From contig CM043874.1 in NCBI GenBank assembly GCA_023846275.1, positions 29,299,630-29,363,629 of the forward strand: a DNA stretch of 64,000 nt, read 5' to 3'. The notes beneath the pieces are model-generated. The model was not told where the DNA came from, ran no database searches, and saw only the letters and a program-made list of their open reading frames with translations. Every line of letters begins with the position of its first letter. The stretch's first letter is position 1. Below are positions 10,276 through 22,849 of the stretch, one piece after another. This DNA comes from Vanilla planifolia (lineage: Eukaryota > Streptophyta > Magnoliopsida > Asparagales > Orchidaceae). The position numbers were made by a program, and so were the translations under genes.

Positions 10276-11640
10276 CATGTGATATTAGCAAAAGTTTTTT
10301 TAAAATAACATATTTTGAAAATTTATTGACTTTTTTGTTTTATATTCAATTACACTAATTACTACAAATGCAATTTTTCCTTGTTTAAGCTTGACGTATT
10401 GTTGAAAGTCTAAAATAGGTGTTGTATATGTTAATACTTTTATGATCATCTATGCTTAATGCTAAATCACTATTAGTAAAGTTAAAAGTTTTAATATAAA
10501 GAAGTTTTGAATATTATTAATGCAAATTTTGGATTAATAGAAATTGATTTTATTAAAAACTTAAAGAAAACAATTACAAAATAGAGAGAGAAAGAAAGGC
10601 TTGGATCCTAATAGATTAAAATAATCATAATCGAAGAAGATGAAAAAGAAAACTAATACTTCCCAAAATGAAGGAACTCAAAGAGTAGCACACATCTCAT
10701 CTCTTGAAGCCTTGGAGATACTTTTTTTGTCATGAACTTCCTATTTATAGATGATAAAGTGAATGATGTAAAGTGACATCATTTCTATACCTGATAAAAT
10801 TACAATTATCATTCTAATAAATGTTCATAACTGTTATAACTAGCTAGAATAGGTGCATTTTATTACTAACATGGCACATAATTAGCTGTAATTGTTTTGT
10901 AGAAGCGTGATCACCATTAATGTAGTAGAATTAATTATAACTGTTAAGTGGAGTTTAGCTCTTTAAAGAGACTTGGATTTGTGGTTTTCCAAAACTATGA
11001 CATAAAAGATTTTGAACTTAAGGGTTTATCCTAAAGAAGATGATCTTAAAATTATAGTCACATAGTTTTGTTTTGATGTTCTTGTCTTGAGAGCACGTTT
11101 TAGGAGCTCCATCTTAAGGGTTGGTTTTGAGATCATCCCTTAAGCATCTAGACTTGAGAACTTTCTTTAGATGATTGAGCATTTATCACTAATGTTTGTC
11201 ACGTAGTTGCTCTTCAAATAGCAAAGATTTTTTAGATAAAGTTATACAACTTCATTCAATATTTGAACTTTTCATAACATTATTTTTATTATAATGAAGA
11301 GTTTTCTAAGAGCATTCACAACAATATGAATAGTTAAAAATTAGTATGTAATTTAAAATTCAAAAAATGATCATTTATCATATAATCTAATAATCATCTT
11401 CCTTTTTACTTGTTCTCTTAATTCTTAAGGCAAAGTAGTAACTCCATAGTTGATTAAGTACAATGTTGGGCACTTTAGATGATTTTCTTATGAAGAAAAA
11501 ATTTTCTTATATGATAAAAAGGAAAGATGTAAAGGTTGAAGAAGCCTTATTTGATTATATAACCACTAAAATTTTTTAATATTGATTTCAAATAACTCTA
11601 AGAGATTTGATAAAAAGAATTGAGATTTTGATTATTTTTT
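10276..11640. repeat. R1 dispersed repeat, copy 2 (partial, diverged)
   Basis: Begins with GATATTAGCAAAAG, matching the interior of copy 1, and follows it through the GAGAGAGAAAGAAA...TTGGATC block (10580) and the TGAATGATGTAAA block (10750) to the ATTCACAACAATATGAAT block (11310). The TATA-like and AATAAA signals below lie in it. Confidence 0.65.
10743..10750 (-). promoter_or_regulatory. TATA-like box in R1 copy 2
   Basis: Minus-strand TATAAATA, followed downstream at 10549-10554 by AATAAA on the same strand. The spacing of about 190 bp would suit U3, R and U5 of an LTR. No transcript can be shown from sequence. Confidence 0.35.
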
Positions 11641-13010
11641 TTGATAAAATTAATTAAAATAATAATTTTGAGTATTCTCTCACAAAATATACCATTGGAT
11701 TGAGCTTGTCAAGATGAGTCCATCAATATTTGTCATATTGCAACCAAAGTTTGTTTGGATTTAATATAGAATTATAAAAAAGTAATTATTAATAATATAT
11801 AATTTATAAATTAAATAAATAAACATAACAAATGTAAAAGAACATAACCCTAATTTCTCTTTCCACTGCTTCACCGCATCGCCCTTCACCATTATGTATG
11901 CGGTCAACCTTCGTGGCTTCCGATCCACATTGCCTCACCATCGTGCAGCCATTCAAAGTTCATATGGTCAAGATTATAGAATCACAAGTCATTATTTGTT
12001 TTCGTTCTCCTTTGATTCGATGGAATGAACTTTTTCACAAGTAAGTTGTCGAAAAAATGGAGGTGATGATTGAGTTATATTTCCACATAAATTCTTCTAA
12101 TTACTTTAGGAGGAATTGAATGTAATTGAATTTAAGAGTTTTACATCCAAATTAAGATGGACAAGTGTTGGTTTTTTACAAATCTGAGCCTTACCAACTA
12201 TGATTAACTATTTGTGCTTATAATTTCTAATACAAGAAAAAGAGAATTAGTGAGCTTTTATGTATTGCTTTACCTTCGATGCACATGAGAAGAAACTAGG
12301 TGATGTTTAAAAGTTGTTCAGTAATATTAGAAAATTGTTACTATAAAAGGAGGAAGCTTGAATGTTTTTTTCTATAAAATAGTATAAGGTCATTGGTGGA
12401 TTCGATCAATTGAATTGAAAATAAAATTTAAGTAGAAGCTAAAAGGAAAGAAAAGTTATACAATAATTTTTCTAAGAAGAATAGGCAACAAAATTTTAAA
12501 TATTTGTAATGTAAGTATGATATTTTGTTATGATGATTTTGTATTAAATATTATTGTATATTATCATTTTTTTATATCCTATTATGCATCGTTATTACAT
12601 ATTATGTGATAAGAAATAAAAGTAAAGATGTGAAACAATTGATTAATTTAGTTATGTTATTAATGTGAAATATAAAAAATAAATAGAAAAGTGAATATAG
12701 AAAATAGGTAAGAAATGAGAATTAAAATAGTAAAGTAAAAGATAATTTCTTATGACATAAGACCACTTGAGTACTTGATGTGATTTGGGCTATATGAGTT
12801 TTGTCATGATGATTCTATGAGTGATAGTGTTGATATATCATGGATATATTATGTCTTTAATGAGTAGAGATGAGAATGATGGTAGTTTTTTAGTGATATT
12901 AACTCAAGTTGCCATACTCTATTATCACAAAAAGTGGGGATTAGATGATATGTTATGATATGACATCATTGACATTAGACCCCACATAATATATGATGAG
13001 TATCTTGTTG
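11641..13010. other. AT-rich DNA with a short G+C-richer patch
   Basis: The patch at 11845-11960 begins with ACCCTAATTTCTC, similar to leaders seen in plant genes and LTRs. A plus-strand frame from ATG near 11894 runs about 44 codons with no recognisable motif. The rest has no features that I recognise. It leads directly into the 67-bp tandem array. Confidence 0.4.
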
Positions 13011-13605
13011 TGTGATCTAGTAACTAGAGATGAGATTTTCTATGATATAAATATGATATATAATGATCTACATACTGTGTAATCTAACAGCCAGAGATGA
13101 GATATGCTCTTATATGAATACGATATATGATAAGTTTTTTTATGCGTGATCTAGTAACTGGAGTTGAGATCTATTATGATACATATATGATATATGATGA
13201 GCTAATTATTATGTGGTCTAATAATTAGAGAGGAGATTTACTCTGATATAAATATGATATATGATGAGCTATTTGCTGTGTGATTTAATAGTTAGAAATG
13301 AGATCCACTATGATACAAATATGATATATGATGAGCTACTTACTATGTGATCTAGTAACTAGATTAAATCTATTATTATGTAGATATGATATATGATGAG
13401 TTACTTATTATGTGATCTAGTAGTTAGAGATGAGATCTATTATAATATAGATATGATATATGATGAGTTATTTATTATATGATTTAACAATTAGAGATGA
13501 GATATATTCTAATGTAGATATGATTTATGGTAAGATATTTATGGTATAATTTAATAGCCTAGAGAAGAGATTTACTATGAGACAGACATGATGTGATATT
13601 CATGT
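13011..13605. repeat. Tandem array, about 9 units of 67 bp
   Basis: Unit starts, read from the TGTGATCTAGTAACTAG motif: 13011, 13078, 13145, 13212, 13279, 13346, 13411, 13478 and 13545. All full units are 67 bp except the sixth (65 bp). The best-kept core is ATATGATATATGATGAG. A partial unit precedes the array (about 12985-13010), and the last unit decays after about 13600. Divergence between units is modest. The array ends some 460 bp before a solo LTR; comparable arrays lie within LTRs elsewhere in this window. Confidence 0.88.
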
Positions 13606-14066
13606 AAGTTTGATCTATATGTTATAATTATTGACACATGATATGATATAAAATCTATATATTATATGCTTGATATAGACATGATATATATGAGATGAAA
13701 TCTTATGACACTAGAATAATAATTATTTAATAAATATCTGGGCTTTGATAATAAATGTGAGTGATATGAAATAGATAAAACACAATATTAGGATGAAAAA
13801 AGGTTTAAAAAATATTAGAATCAAAGTAGTTTAGAAACATAATGAGAGAATTGATTTTAGATAAATAAAATAAATTATAATTGATAGAGAAATGTGTATT
13901 CATGAATATATTTCAAATTGTAATTATATATCTTTTTATATAATGATTATTTTATACAATTCTACTATTTAATCATATGCTTTTATATACTTATACGTCC
14001 TTTTATATCTTGATATCATATTTTTACTAGTTTATTTTTTATATATTACTTTCTAATGATCATAAT
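13606..14066. other. AT-rich DNA between tandem array and solo LTR
   Basis: No gene is seen. With 17262 onwards it forms the pre-insertion locus of the solo LTR; the 5-bp target word ATAAT ends this segment. Confidence 0.5.
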
Positions 14067-14932
14067 TGTTACACCCCATTTTTCTTAGGCTGATTTTTGG
14101 CATACATTTTTTTTTTTTTACATATAGACAGCTCAGATCGTCCCATACCAACCTGAGTAGCCTACAAAAAACATAGGATATAACACATCATTACACACAT
14201 ACTTTCCTTAACAATGTGGATCTCATCTCTCGGGTACACCGTCAAATCAGGATTCATGACTCCTGAATTAACAGATGGACTCACGCAATGTTACTCCTAC
14301 TAGACCCAATACTCCTATCACATACCGATAGGAGAACCAATCTAATAGAAGTCTGAACCCCCATGGTAAGTTCCATAGTCATGTAATGACCTCACCATCA
14401 AAAAAAGATATATAACATCCACAGAATAAATATATAAATATGGCACTCCACACACCATAGCACCAAAACAATAAGTAAGACAGTGAATGGAAACTACATC
14501 ACAAGAATAAGATCCAAGTCCAACAAGTGCAACATCATCCAACCAGATACATAAGTCAGATTCATCCTCACACAATACCTGACATAAGAATAATAGTCTC
14601 ACTGAATATATCCAATAGCATCAATCACACTAACCAAAATGTCTCAGAAATCACAGATCAGATATCCTCCACTAGCCTGCTGATCACGATCCCACCTAAT
14701 CTGGGTGGCGTCAAGTCTGTCGAGCCGCTGGAAAAATATAGATAATAAAGGAATGAGCTACGCCTAGTAGGAAAGACAGCTAGTAAAACTCACATGCAAG
14801 AGAAGGATAATAGCAAGAGTATAGGAATACAACATAACAATGTATGGTGGAAAGGCACTCTCAGTTCCAGACTCCGACCAACCACAGTCACCCCTAGTCA
14901 CACCAGAGTAGCTCTCCTCTGGGGTTCCAGGT

Positions 14933-15034
14933 AGCATGCCAGCGGGACACGCCCATCTTTGCGCACGCATGGTGCCTAGGCAAAGCATGCCAGCGGGACA
15001 CGCCCATCTCTGCGCACGCATCACAACGCCTAGC
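14933..15034. repeat. Two 51-bp tandem units in the solo LTR
   Basis: AGCATGCCAGCGGGACACGC recurs at 14933 and 14984, each followed by CCATCTYTGCGCACGCAT. An open frame on the minus strand (14764-15036) merely translates this repeat twice. Confidence 0.85.
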
Positions 15035-15113
15035 ACCCGACACCGCAGCGTCTCTCGTCAATCAATCTTCTGGAGACTATAGACAGAACCAGTCACATAG
15101 ATCTCTAGCCAAC

Positions 15114-15225
15114 GTAAGGCACCCCTGTCACCCTCAGGCACGCAGGTCTACACACTTGGCTAGCCACGGCGAGTCACCCCTGCCACTGCCACTCTCAGGC
15201 GCGCAGGCCTACACTCATGGACCAG
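15114..15225. repeat. Imperfect tandem pair of about 55 bp in the solo LTR
   Basis: Blocks containing CACCCCTG, CTCAGGCRCGCAGG and CTACAC occur twice in succession, diverged. Similar imperfect tandem blocks occur at 43069-43260 in another LTR of this window. Confidence 0.55.
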
Positions 15226-15880
15226 AAGAGATCGACTCAGCCATCGTCCCAAAGAAGTCCTCTCCCAACAATTTCCATAGAAGCCACGCCCCTACAGTCA
15301 TTGCCAAGCTATAACTCCAAGATTCGGCAACATGTGTCCAGATACAACAAGGCGCATACCAGTCCACATGTATACTGTGGAAGCTAAGTCTGTACCGCAC
15401 AGTTACCTACCACAACCACCCTAAAACATCATATAGGGCCTATAGTAGTCCGGTCCATTATGTCAATCCGTGAAATATGCCAACATCGAGTAAACTGACT
15501 CAATCCATGCCATTGTCGTCCAAGCAACACAACTGTACCAGTTACTAACTGTTTTGGTAGCATCAATGTACCATACCTCTGTCTGACTGTTTCAACTGTA
15601 CTGTCATCACTGATCACATTTTTCCCTACTTCAGGAAATTTTTCTCTACATACGGATCTCCAGAATTTTCGAGATCGCTCAAATCCCAATTTCTCTTTTT
15701 CTAAATTTTTTTCAGAATTTAAAATCCCGAAATTCTAATTACTGCATTTTTTTAAATTCCAAAAAATCAAATTCTGCCCTTTCTCAATTTTCCGAAATTT
15801 GGAATAAATTTTCGAATTAAAATTTAAATTCACATATATCCATTTTCCGAAAATTCGGATTAATTTCCGAATTAATTTTC

Positions 15881-15995
15881 GTCCGCGCCGAATCCCGCTG
15901 AACCGGGTTTTCGCTGCCGGTTCGACTTTCGCGCCGTTCGTCCGCGCCGAATCCCGCTGAACCGGTTTTCGCTGCCGGTTCGGCTTTCGCGCTGA
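15881..15995. repeat. Two 59-bp tandem units in the solo LTR
   Basis: GTCCGCGCCGAATCCCGCTG starts at 15881 and 15940. The units share GCTGCCGGTTCG and TTTCGCGC. They differ by a one-base indel and a few substitutions. Confidence 0.85.
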
Positions 15996-17261
15996 ACCGA
16001 GAACCCACCGGCCGAATAATTAATCAAATTTCCAGCCGACGTTTAACATTTAAATTATTAATAAATATTGAATAATTACAATTACTTAATTAACTAAACC
16101 GAAATTAATCTAATCCATCTCCTTCCTCCGCCCGGCGCCCGCGAAACCCTAGCCGACGATTCCTCCGGGAAAATTCCGTTTCCCCCGTCGATTTCCGGCG
16201 ACCGAGATCAAAGGGAAACCAAATCCGATGTTCATACTATCCTAATGTTTCATTAATGCCACTAATTTCTAAGGTTCAATCAAAATTTCTGCCACAATTT
16301 CATCCGATCCCCAATTTTAACAATCTATGAAATTAAACAAATTTCAGCATTTGATACTATCTTAACATGATTAAAGCACATAATCGAATCAACACATGCT
16401 TGGTAAAATTTCCAAATTCGGCAGTTATAATTTTCCGAAGAAAAACCCTAAAATGCTAAAATCAATAATTTGCATTAATCAATTCCAAAAACCACAATTC
16501 GCATGCTCCGGTAGCTATTTGCAAAATAATCATATTTTTAATTTGCTAAATAACTAATTTAAAATCTGAATTTCCTACCTTTCTTCTCCGGCAACAGCGA
16601 AGCTCGCACGAGACCAACCGCTGCTCCTCGCTGAACGAAACCGGTACCAATCGATTCTCCTCGGTCCCGCGAACCTCCAGGTACAAAAAGCCCCTTGAAA
16701 GGCTGCCGGAAAGTATCGCCGTTCGCCGCGAACACCTCGTCTCCGGCCACCGCTCGAAACCCTAACAGCCGAACAAATCAGGTTAAATACCCAGCTTAAA
16801 CCGGTAATAACCCGTTAAGAACCCATTAAGCGCCGGTTGACCTTCTAATAACGCCGCTTAAACCCGATCAGCCGGTTAATCTCCACCGCTGATCTCGTCC
16901 GTCCGATCCGCTTATCCGTGGCTTATCCAACCGCACGCGCAAACGCACTCGGCGAACCGCCCCCCGCCTTCGATGAACCGCTCCGGTCCGGTTCACGCGT
17001 GGTAAAAACCAAATTCCGGTTTAAAAAATCTAATAGACCGATTTAACTAGATTTTTGAATTTCCAAAAATCCAATAAATCCAATTAAACAGGGAAAATTA
17101 CTTAAAAATTTCCTCGGTGCTCCGAAAAATCCCCAGAAAATTTTAGAAATTCCAATAGCCTCCAATTGAGCTCCTGGCTCATCCTACTGTCGATCTGAAA
17201 TCATCCAAGCCACAATTGAATTATTGAAGATTAAACGTATAATATTTTACCGGGTATAACA

Positions 17262-17989
17262 ATAATATTTTATTTAATATTATTTATTATTTTTATATAG
17301 TTTATCTTATCATCATAGTTTATCTCATCTTATCGTTTACATTTAAATTTATTTGTTAAGATTTTAAGCTCATTGCATAATTACATTACACGTCAAAATC
17401 CTAAAATACTAATAGATAAACAAATTTAGCTATACTTTAGTTAGATAGCTCATTTTTTTAGGAGATTATGATATTTCTATTTCTATATTTTAAAGTACGT
17501 ATGGATGATTATATTTGATATGATTTATGTGTTTATCTCCATATTTTTGATAAAAACAGCTAAATTTGTAGGTTCCAACCAACACTTCATGAATTAAGGG
17601 TAAAATTATAAATTTTGTTATATCAAAAAGTATTGGTAATTATAATATCTTTTGGAGAAAAAATATTTGGATATATGGTACACTATAGATTTGATTATAT
17701 TAAGATTATATTTATAGATTTATCATTATCATAAATATTATTTAGCTCTTATGATTATAATTATTGATATTAACTTATATAAAAGAAACACGAGCTATTT
17801 TAGGGGAAACTCTACTTTTTTTTTGAAGCATAATAGTTTCTTATGTAGGAGTTGAAAAATTAGATGTTCTGAATAAAAATTGGAGTAATCTTTATTATCA
17901 TTCCTTGCCTGGTTAGGTTGTTAGTATCTTTTAATTATATTTAAACTCTTATATTCAAATATTATAACTATTAAGACTAATATTAGAAT
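17262..17989. other. AT-rich DNA right of the solo LTR
   Basis: No coding potential or known repeat is recognised. It continues the locus interrupted by the solo LTR. Confidence 0.45.
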
Positions 17990-20700
17990 AAAATGTCAAG
18001 TAGAGTGTGATAAATAACAATTTAGGGTCCTTAATTGGTGCTCTTCAACCTATTACTAAGCTTTGATAGACAAACTTTTTAACTTTTCTTAGTCCTTGAA
18101 TTCTTCATATCATTATTTACATTATAATGAATTATCATATAAGAGCATCCACATAAATGTGAATCGAAAAAAGAAAGTAATATTCTTTTTAAAATTTTAA
18201 AATTAATAACTTATGTGATACAAGAATTGGCTTATCATCTTTTTTAAAGTGGGCCAAATATTACTAAGTAATTAAATTAAATTAAATAAAGTAAAAATTG
18301 TTAATAATTAAATAAATTAACTAAAGTAAAAAAAATTCATAAAAAAACTCAATTTGAATAATGATATTGACAAACATAGTAGAATCAATTATAATCATTA
18401 AGTAGAGTTTAGCTTCTTAAAGAGACTTGGAAGTGTGTTTCCCAAAACTATGGCTTAAAGGTTTGATCTTGAGGGTTTATCCTAAAAAATATAATATTAA
18501 GTAAAACATTTTTCAATAAAAAAACTCAATTTAAATTATGATATAATATTCCTCTTATTGATGTAGTAGAATCAATTATAATTATTAAGTAAGGTTTAGC
18601 TACTTGAAGAGACTTGGAAGTGTGTTTTCCCAAAATTACGTCATAAAACTTAAAGTCTACTTAATCGTGTAATGTAAGATTTCAAATATAATGATATATA
18701 ATATCAATATATTTTATCACATAATAAAAAATGCATTTTTTGTCAAGTTAAATATAATCTTGTTGTCATAGAAAATCTTCATCAAACATTTTGCTTATTA
18801 TTGATATTAACAAACGTTTCTTATTATAACGTAGTTTGAAAAATTATTCATGTTCCTATTTTATATTCAACTTTCACTATTAACCATGCAATTGTGTCTT
18901 ACTTATTAGAGTTTCAAGTAATAAACTCTTAACTATAGTAAAAAGTATTAGTATTGGAAGAATTATTTTTATGAAAATGTCCATCATTTATGTCATAAAA
19001 CTTAAAAAGTTATTACATCATTTGATGTAAGATTTCAATCAAGATAATATATAATATCAATATATTTTGTCATATCATAAAAAATTAAAGTTTTCGTCAT
19101 ATTGATTGCAAAATTATTATCACAAAAATTCTCTATCAAATATTTTATTTATAATTGATATTAGCAAAAAATTCTTATAATATAACATAGTTTGAGAAAT
19201 TATTCATGTCTTTATTTTGTATTCAACTTTTACTATTAACAATGCAATTGTGTCTTACTTATTGGAGTTTCATCATATTGTAGCAAATCCAAGACTAATG
19301 CTATGTCATGCCTTATCGTTGTTAGCAGTTACAAAATTTAATATCAATAAATTTTTAATATTGTTAATGTCAATTTTGGATTCATAAAAATATATAACAA
19401 AAACTTATTTTGCCAATAATTTAAAGGTTTGTAGAGTGGAGGGAGAAAGAAAACTTGGATCTTTAAGGATAAAAATTAATCAAGGTAGAAGATGATTAGA
19501 ATGAAAGCTAGAGCTTTCCAAAATAAAAAAGAAGGAACTATGAAAACAAGCACACATTTAATCTCTTGAAAACTTGGGGGATTGTTTGCATTTCTTGAAC
19601 TTCCTTTTTGTAGTTAACAAAGTGAATGATGTAAAATGATATCAGTGTTAAGCCTTATGAAATTATAATGATAATTTTGATAAATGTTCATCTAAAATAA
19701 GTGCTTGCTTTTGTTGAAATGATATAATTATCTATAATTGCTATGCAAGAGTATGATCACTATTGACATAACAAAATCATTAATAATTATTAGATGAAGT
19801 TTAGTTACTTGAAGAGATTTGGAAGTGTGTAGTCAAAAAAATATAACATCAAAGGATTGATCTCAAGCATTTATTCTGGAGATGTTAGTCTTGAGAATGT
19901 GGGCTTATGGGTTTTGATTTGATGTTTAATTCTCAAGAGCAAGTTTTGAGAGCTTAATCTCAAGGTTTTATTTTGAGATCTTGCCTTAGTCTTGAGATAG
20001 TAGTCTGTCATATGTTTGCTCTTCAAACAACTAGCTAAGATTTTGTAGACAAATGTTTACATCTTTATTTAATCATTGAACTTCTCATAGCATTATTTAT
20101 ATTATAATGAAGAGTTATATAAGACCATTCACAATTATATGAATAGTACAAAAAGTAATATATAATTTAAAAATTAAAAAATGATAACTTATTTTTTATG
20201 AGAATTGGCTTCTCATCTTCTTTTTTAAATTTTGTCAAATAAGGCTAAACCCTTTACCAATTCTGTTGATGCGTTCACAAAGTGAGTGAATCCATAGTCT
20301 ACTAAGTGTGACGTTGATTTATTTGCAAAGTGTTCTCACTCCAAGCCCTCAACAACATATTTTCTTTTCTGAGTAGTATTAGCAAAAGTAAAAGTGTGAA
20401 AAATGGTGATGAGATAACAAAGAAAATAAAGAAGAAAAGAGTTTTTTTCATAAGGAGAATGAATTTTCAAAAAAGTTTCTTTTCAAAGGGTTCTGAATTT
20501 ATGAAGTTTTGATTTTTAGAAATTTAAATTTTTATGTATCCTTCTCATCAACTTATAGAGTGTATTGAACATAATATTTTATTATAAAATAAAAACAAAT
20601 ATATGATTTTGACCAAAAAAATAAAAGTTTACAAATTTTATAAAATATGTTCCTAACTAACCTAATCTACATGTGTGAGCTTATGCCAGGCATTCTTCAT
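17990..20700. repeat. R1 dispersed repeat, copy 3
   Basis: Nearly full-length partner of copy 1, collinear from the AATTAAACTAAAG-type start (18280) to the CTTATGCC-CATGCGCATG region (about 20700), including the internal dimer. The left 280 bp (17990-18270) match the other end of copy 2 (around 11230-11400) and 23580-23800, so R1 units appear joined end to end. The open frame 20330-20512 is the opposite-strand partner of one at 9843-10040 and lacks a known domain. Confidence 0.7.
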
Positions 20701-22849
20701 GCGCATGGGTATTATTCTCATGCTCCAATAAGCCATTCGTGCATGCATTAGCCTGGATGGCATGATAAGTTCATCTTCCCTGAGTGCGTAATGTATGTGC
20801 AGTAAGTGTCAACAAAGTGCACCTATGCCCATCCTTTGTGATCGCAAGAGCCACTATGCATTTCATCTTTCCACATCATCACTTAGGCATATGTGTGTCA
20901 TGCTTGGTTAGCACACTACACCAATGTTTTGGGCTACAATGAACCATCACGTGTTACTATTGGTCTTTCATGATACAATGATAAGTTTTGTGGTTTTATC
21001 TCTTTTCTTAATTTTTTCCATAATTTTGGATTCAATGAATCTAGAATTAATTTCTTGATCATAGGTCCTTGCTTTTTGAGATTTGAGTCTAATCAATTCT
21101 TCTTTTTTGAACTAATTCTTTGTAAGATCTTGTTTGATTATCTTCTTTGGGAAGTTAAGAATTCTCTCATGCCCATAAAGTAGTTTTTTAGCTTTATTAT
21201 AAATTACATATATCTTTGGCAAGTGTTTATTAGTATATTCATTTGGTTAGCACAAACAACTCCTTTTGTTAATACTTTTTTGTTTTATGTTAGAAGAAAA
21301 TGTTGTCCATCCTGTGTAACTAATATATATATGCTCATTGACAAGGGACAGCATTGGTCACATAAATAAGAATATTTTAATATAATTTGAAAGACATCTA
21401 GAGGTAACATTTTATACATAATCTAATTAATATAATCTTTGATGATGAAAAACTTTAACATTGCATTATTTTTCAACTATTATTTGGAGTCTTTGTGAAT
21501 CAACTTTAGAAAATAAGGTATTAGTTTTAGTATAGTCTCTAAGTACACATTTTAATAAGATTTTTTATATTAAGTTCTTTTTACTTTGAGTATTAATAAT
21601 AACAATAATAAGCTCTTTCTTTACTTATATTTGGTGGTAAATAGTTTTTCTCTTTTTTTTACTTTATGAGATGTGTCTTTTGGGATCATCATAAAAGATA
21701 AGTTTTTATCAACTTAAAGATAAGTTTAAAGTATCTTTTGAGTCTCTATTATAATAACTATTTTATTCTTCTTGAACTCTTAGAATAATTCAAGATATAA
21801 TTTTTAGTACTTCTTGTATGTGTCTTATCTTGTTATAATGATCATAATATTTTTGAATTCTATTAGTAGTCATTATATAACATACTTTGTTAAAAAAAAA
21901 TACTCTTTTTTTATGACCAATGTTTAGACTTATACTTAGATCTCCTATTATTTTATTCTTTTAGTTTTTTAATCGTATTTAGTCTTCTTTTTGATAGCCA
22001 TAGTAAATGCACTAGCTTGCTTTAAAGATTAAATAGAAAAAAGAGATAATTCTATTATAATAAGATAATGTAGACTTAGAATATACTTTAACAATATTTA
22101 TATATCTTTAATAGGTATTCTTAAATTCATAACTTATCATCAAAATTTTATGATATATTTCTACATTACTTTTGTTTGTTAGTGTCATAGATTATGTCAC
22201 TTTTTTTTATCTTTTTTCCATATAACACATGGGAAAAAATTCTTCTTAGATTACTTTCTTAAATTAACTTTATGCACTTCTACAACTATATCAGCTCTTA
22301 AGTTAGTATTCTATTATGCGAATACATGACATCATTTTTAATTGAGCATGTGCCATTTTTTTGTTCATGAATAATCATGCAGAAAAAAATATATCTCTAG
22401 TTGACTAGATGTCTAATTTTTTAATATCTACTATGTCATCATAAATTAGTCATCAAGTATAACATCTACCTTAAAAGGATATTATCGATACCCATGAGAC
22501 GAAAGGGTAAGATTGATATCATTCTTATCTTTATATCGAATTGTCATGGGATTAATGCTTAATCTAAAATTTATTTATTTAAGAGTATTTACTTTTGATA
22601 TATTATCTTTTGGATTTATTATAAAAAGGGATTGAGATTTTAACACTATCTCTATTAATACTTATATTTTTTAGGTTAATAGAGCTACCTATACCTTTAG
22701 GCTTAATGGTGAAATAGTCAATACAGTTACCTTAATTGATGCTTCTTTAATCTCCTTATTCCCTTAAGTGGCTTAATCTTCAATTACCTTCTTCTTTGCA
22801 CCTAACATTAACATCAAACTAAAGCACTATGATATAAAAAATAATATAA
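20701..22849. other. AT-rich DNA with no identifiable gene
   Basis: The first 250 bp contain degenerate CATGC/GCATG-rich sequence shared with 10200-10270 and 23170-23380, an extension of R1. Beyond about 21000 the minus strand may hold decayed retrotransposon coding sequence, but I could not identify a motif with confidence. Confidence 0.4.

Larger units (their letters stand above)
14067..17261 (-). mobile_element. Solo LTR, 3195 bp, Ty3-gypsy type, with 5-bp target duplication ATAAT
   Basis: Ends on the plus strand are TGTTACACCCC and CGGGTATAACA, so the LTR has TG...CA with an inverted TGTTAYACCC. It is flanked by ATAAT at 14062-14066 and again at 17262-17266. There is no pol, primer site or second LTR inside, which points to LTR-LTR recombination. 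It is far richer in G+C than its surroundings. The minus strand is the likely transcription sense: TATTTAA near 16780 is followed by TTAGGGTTTCG, a pattern seen at transcript starts. Length and termini fit long-LTR chromoviruses (Tekay/Del-like). The reading frames inside (for example 15429-15689, 16559-16750) are non-coding by my judgement. Confidence 0.85.

Noticed and set aside
11890..12030. Plus-strand frame of about 44 codons after an ACCCTAATTTCTC leader-like stretch
   Set aside because: Too short, no recognisable domain or conserved intron structure; leader-like words also occur in LTRs of this window.
13011..13605. CRISPR-like array
   Set aside because: Units are contiguous 67-bp repeats with no unique spacers, in a plant genome: a minisatellite, not CRISPR.
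14342..16750. Several open frames (14342-14602, 14764-15036, 15215-15400, 15429-15689, 15817-16008, 16559-16750)
   Set aside because: All lie inside the solo LTR, and two (14764-15036, 15817-16008) simply translate tandem repeats. None shows a protein family.
20701..22849. Copia gag on the minus strand
   Set aside because: Some phrases looked suggestive, but no ordered set of motifs could be read, so no call is made.
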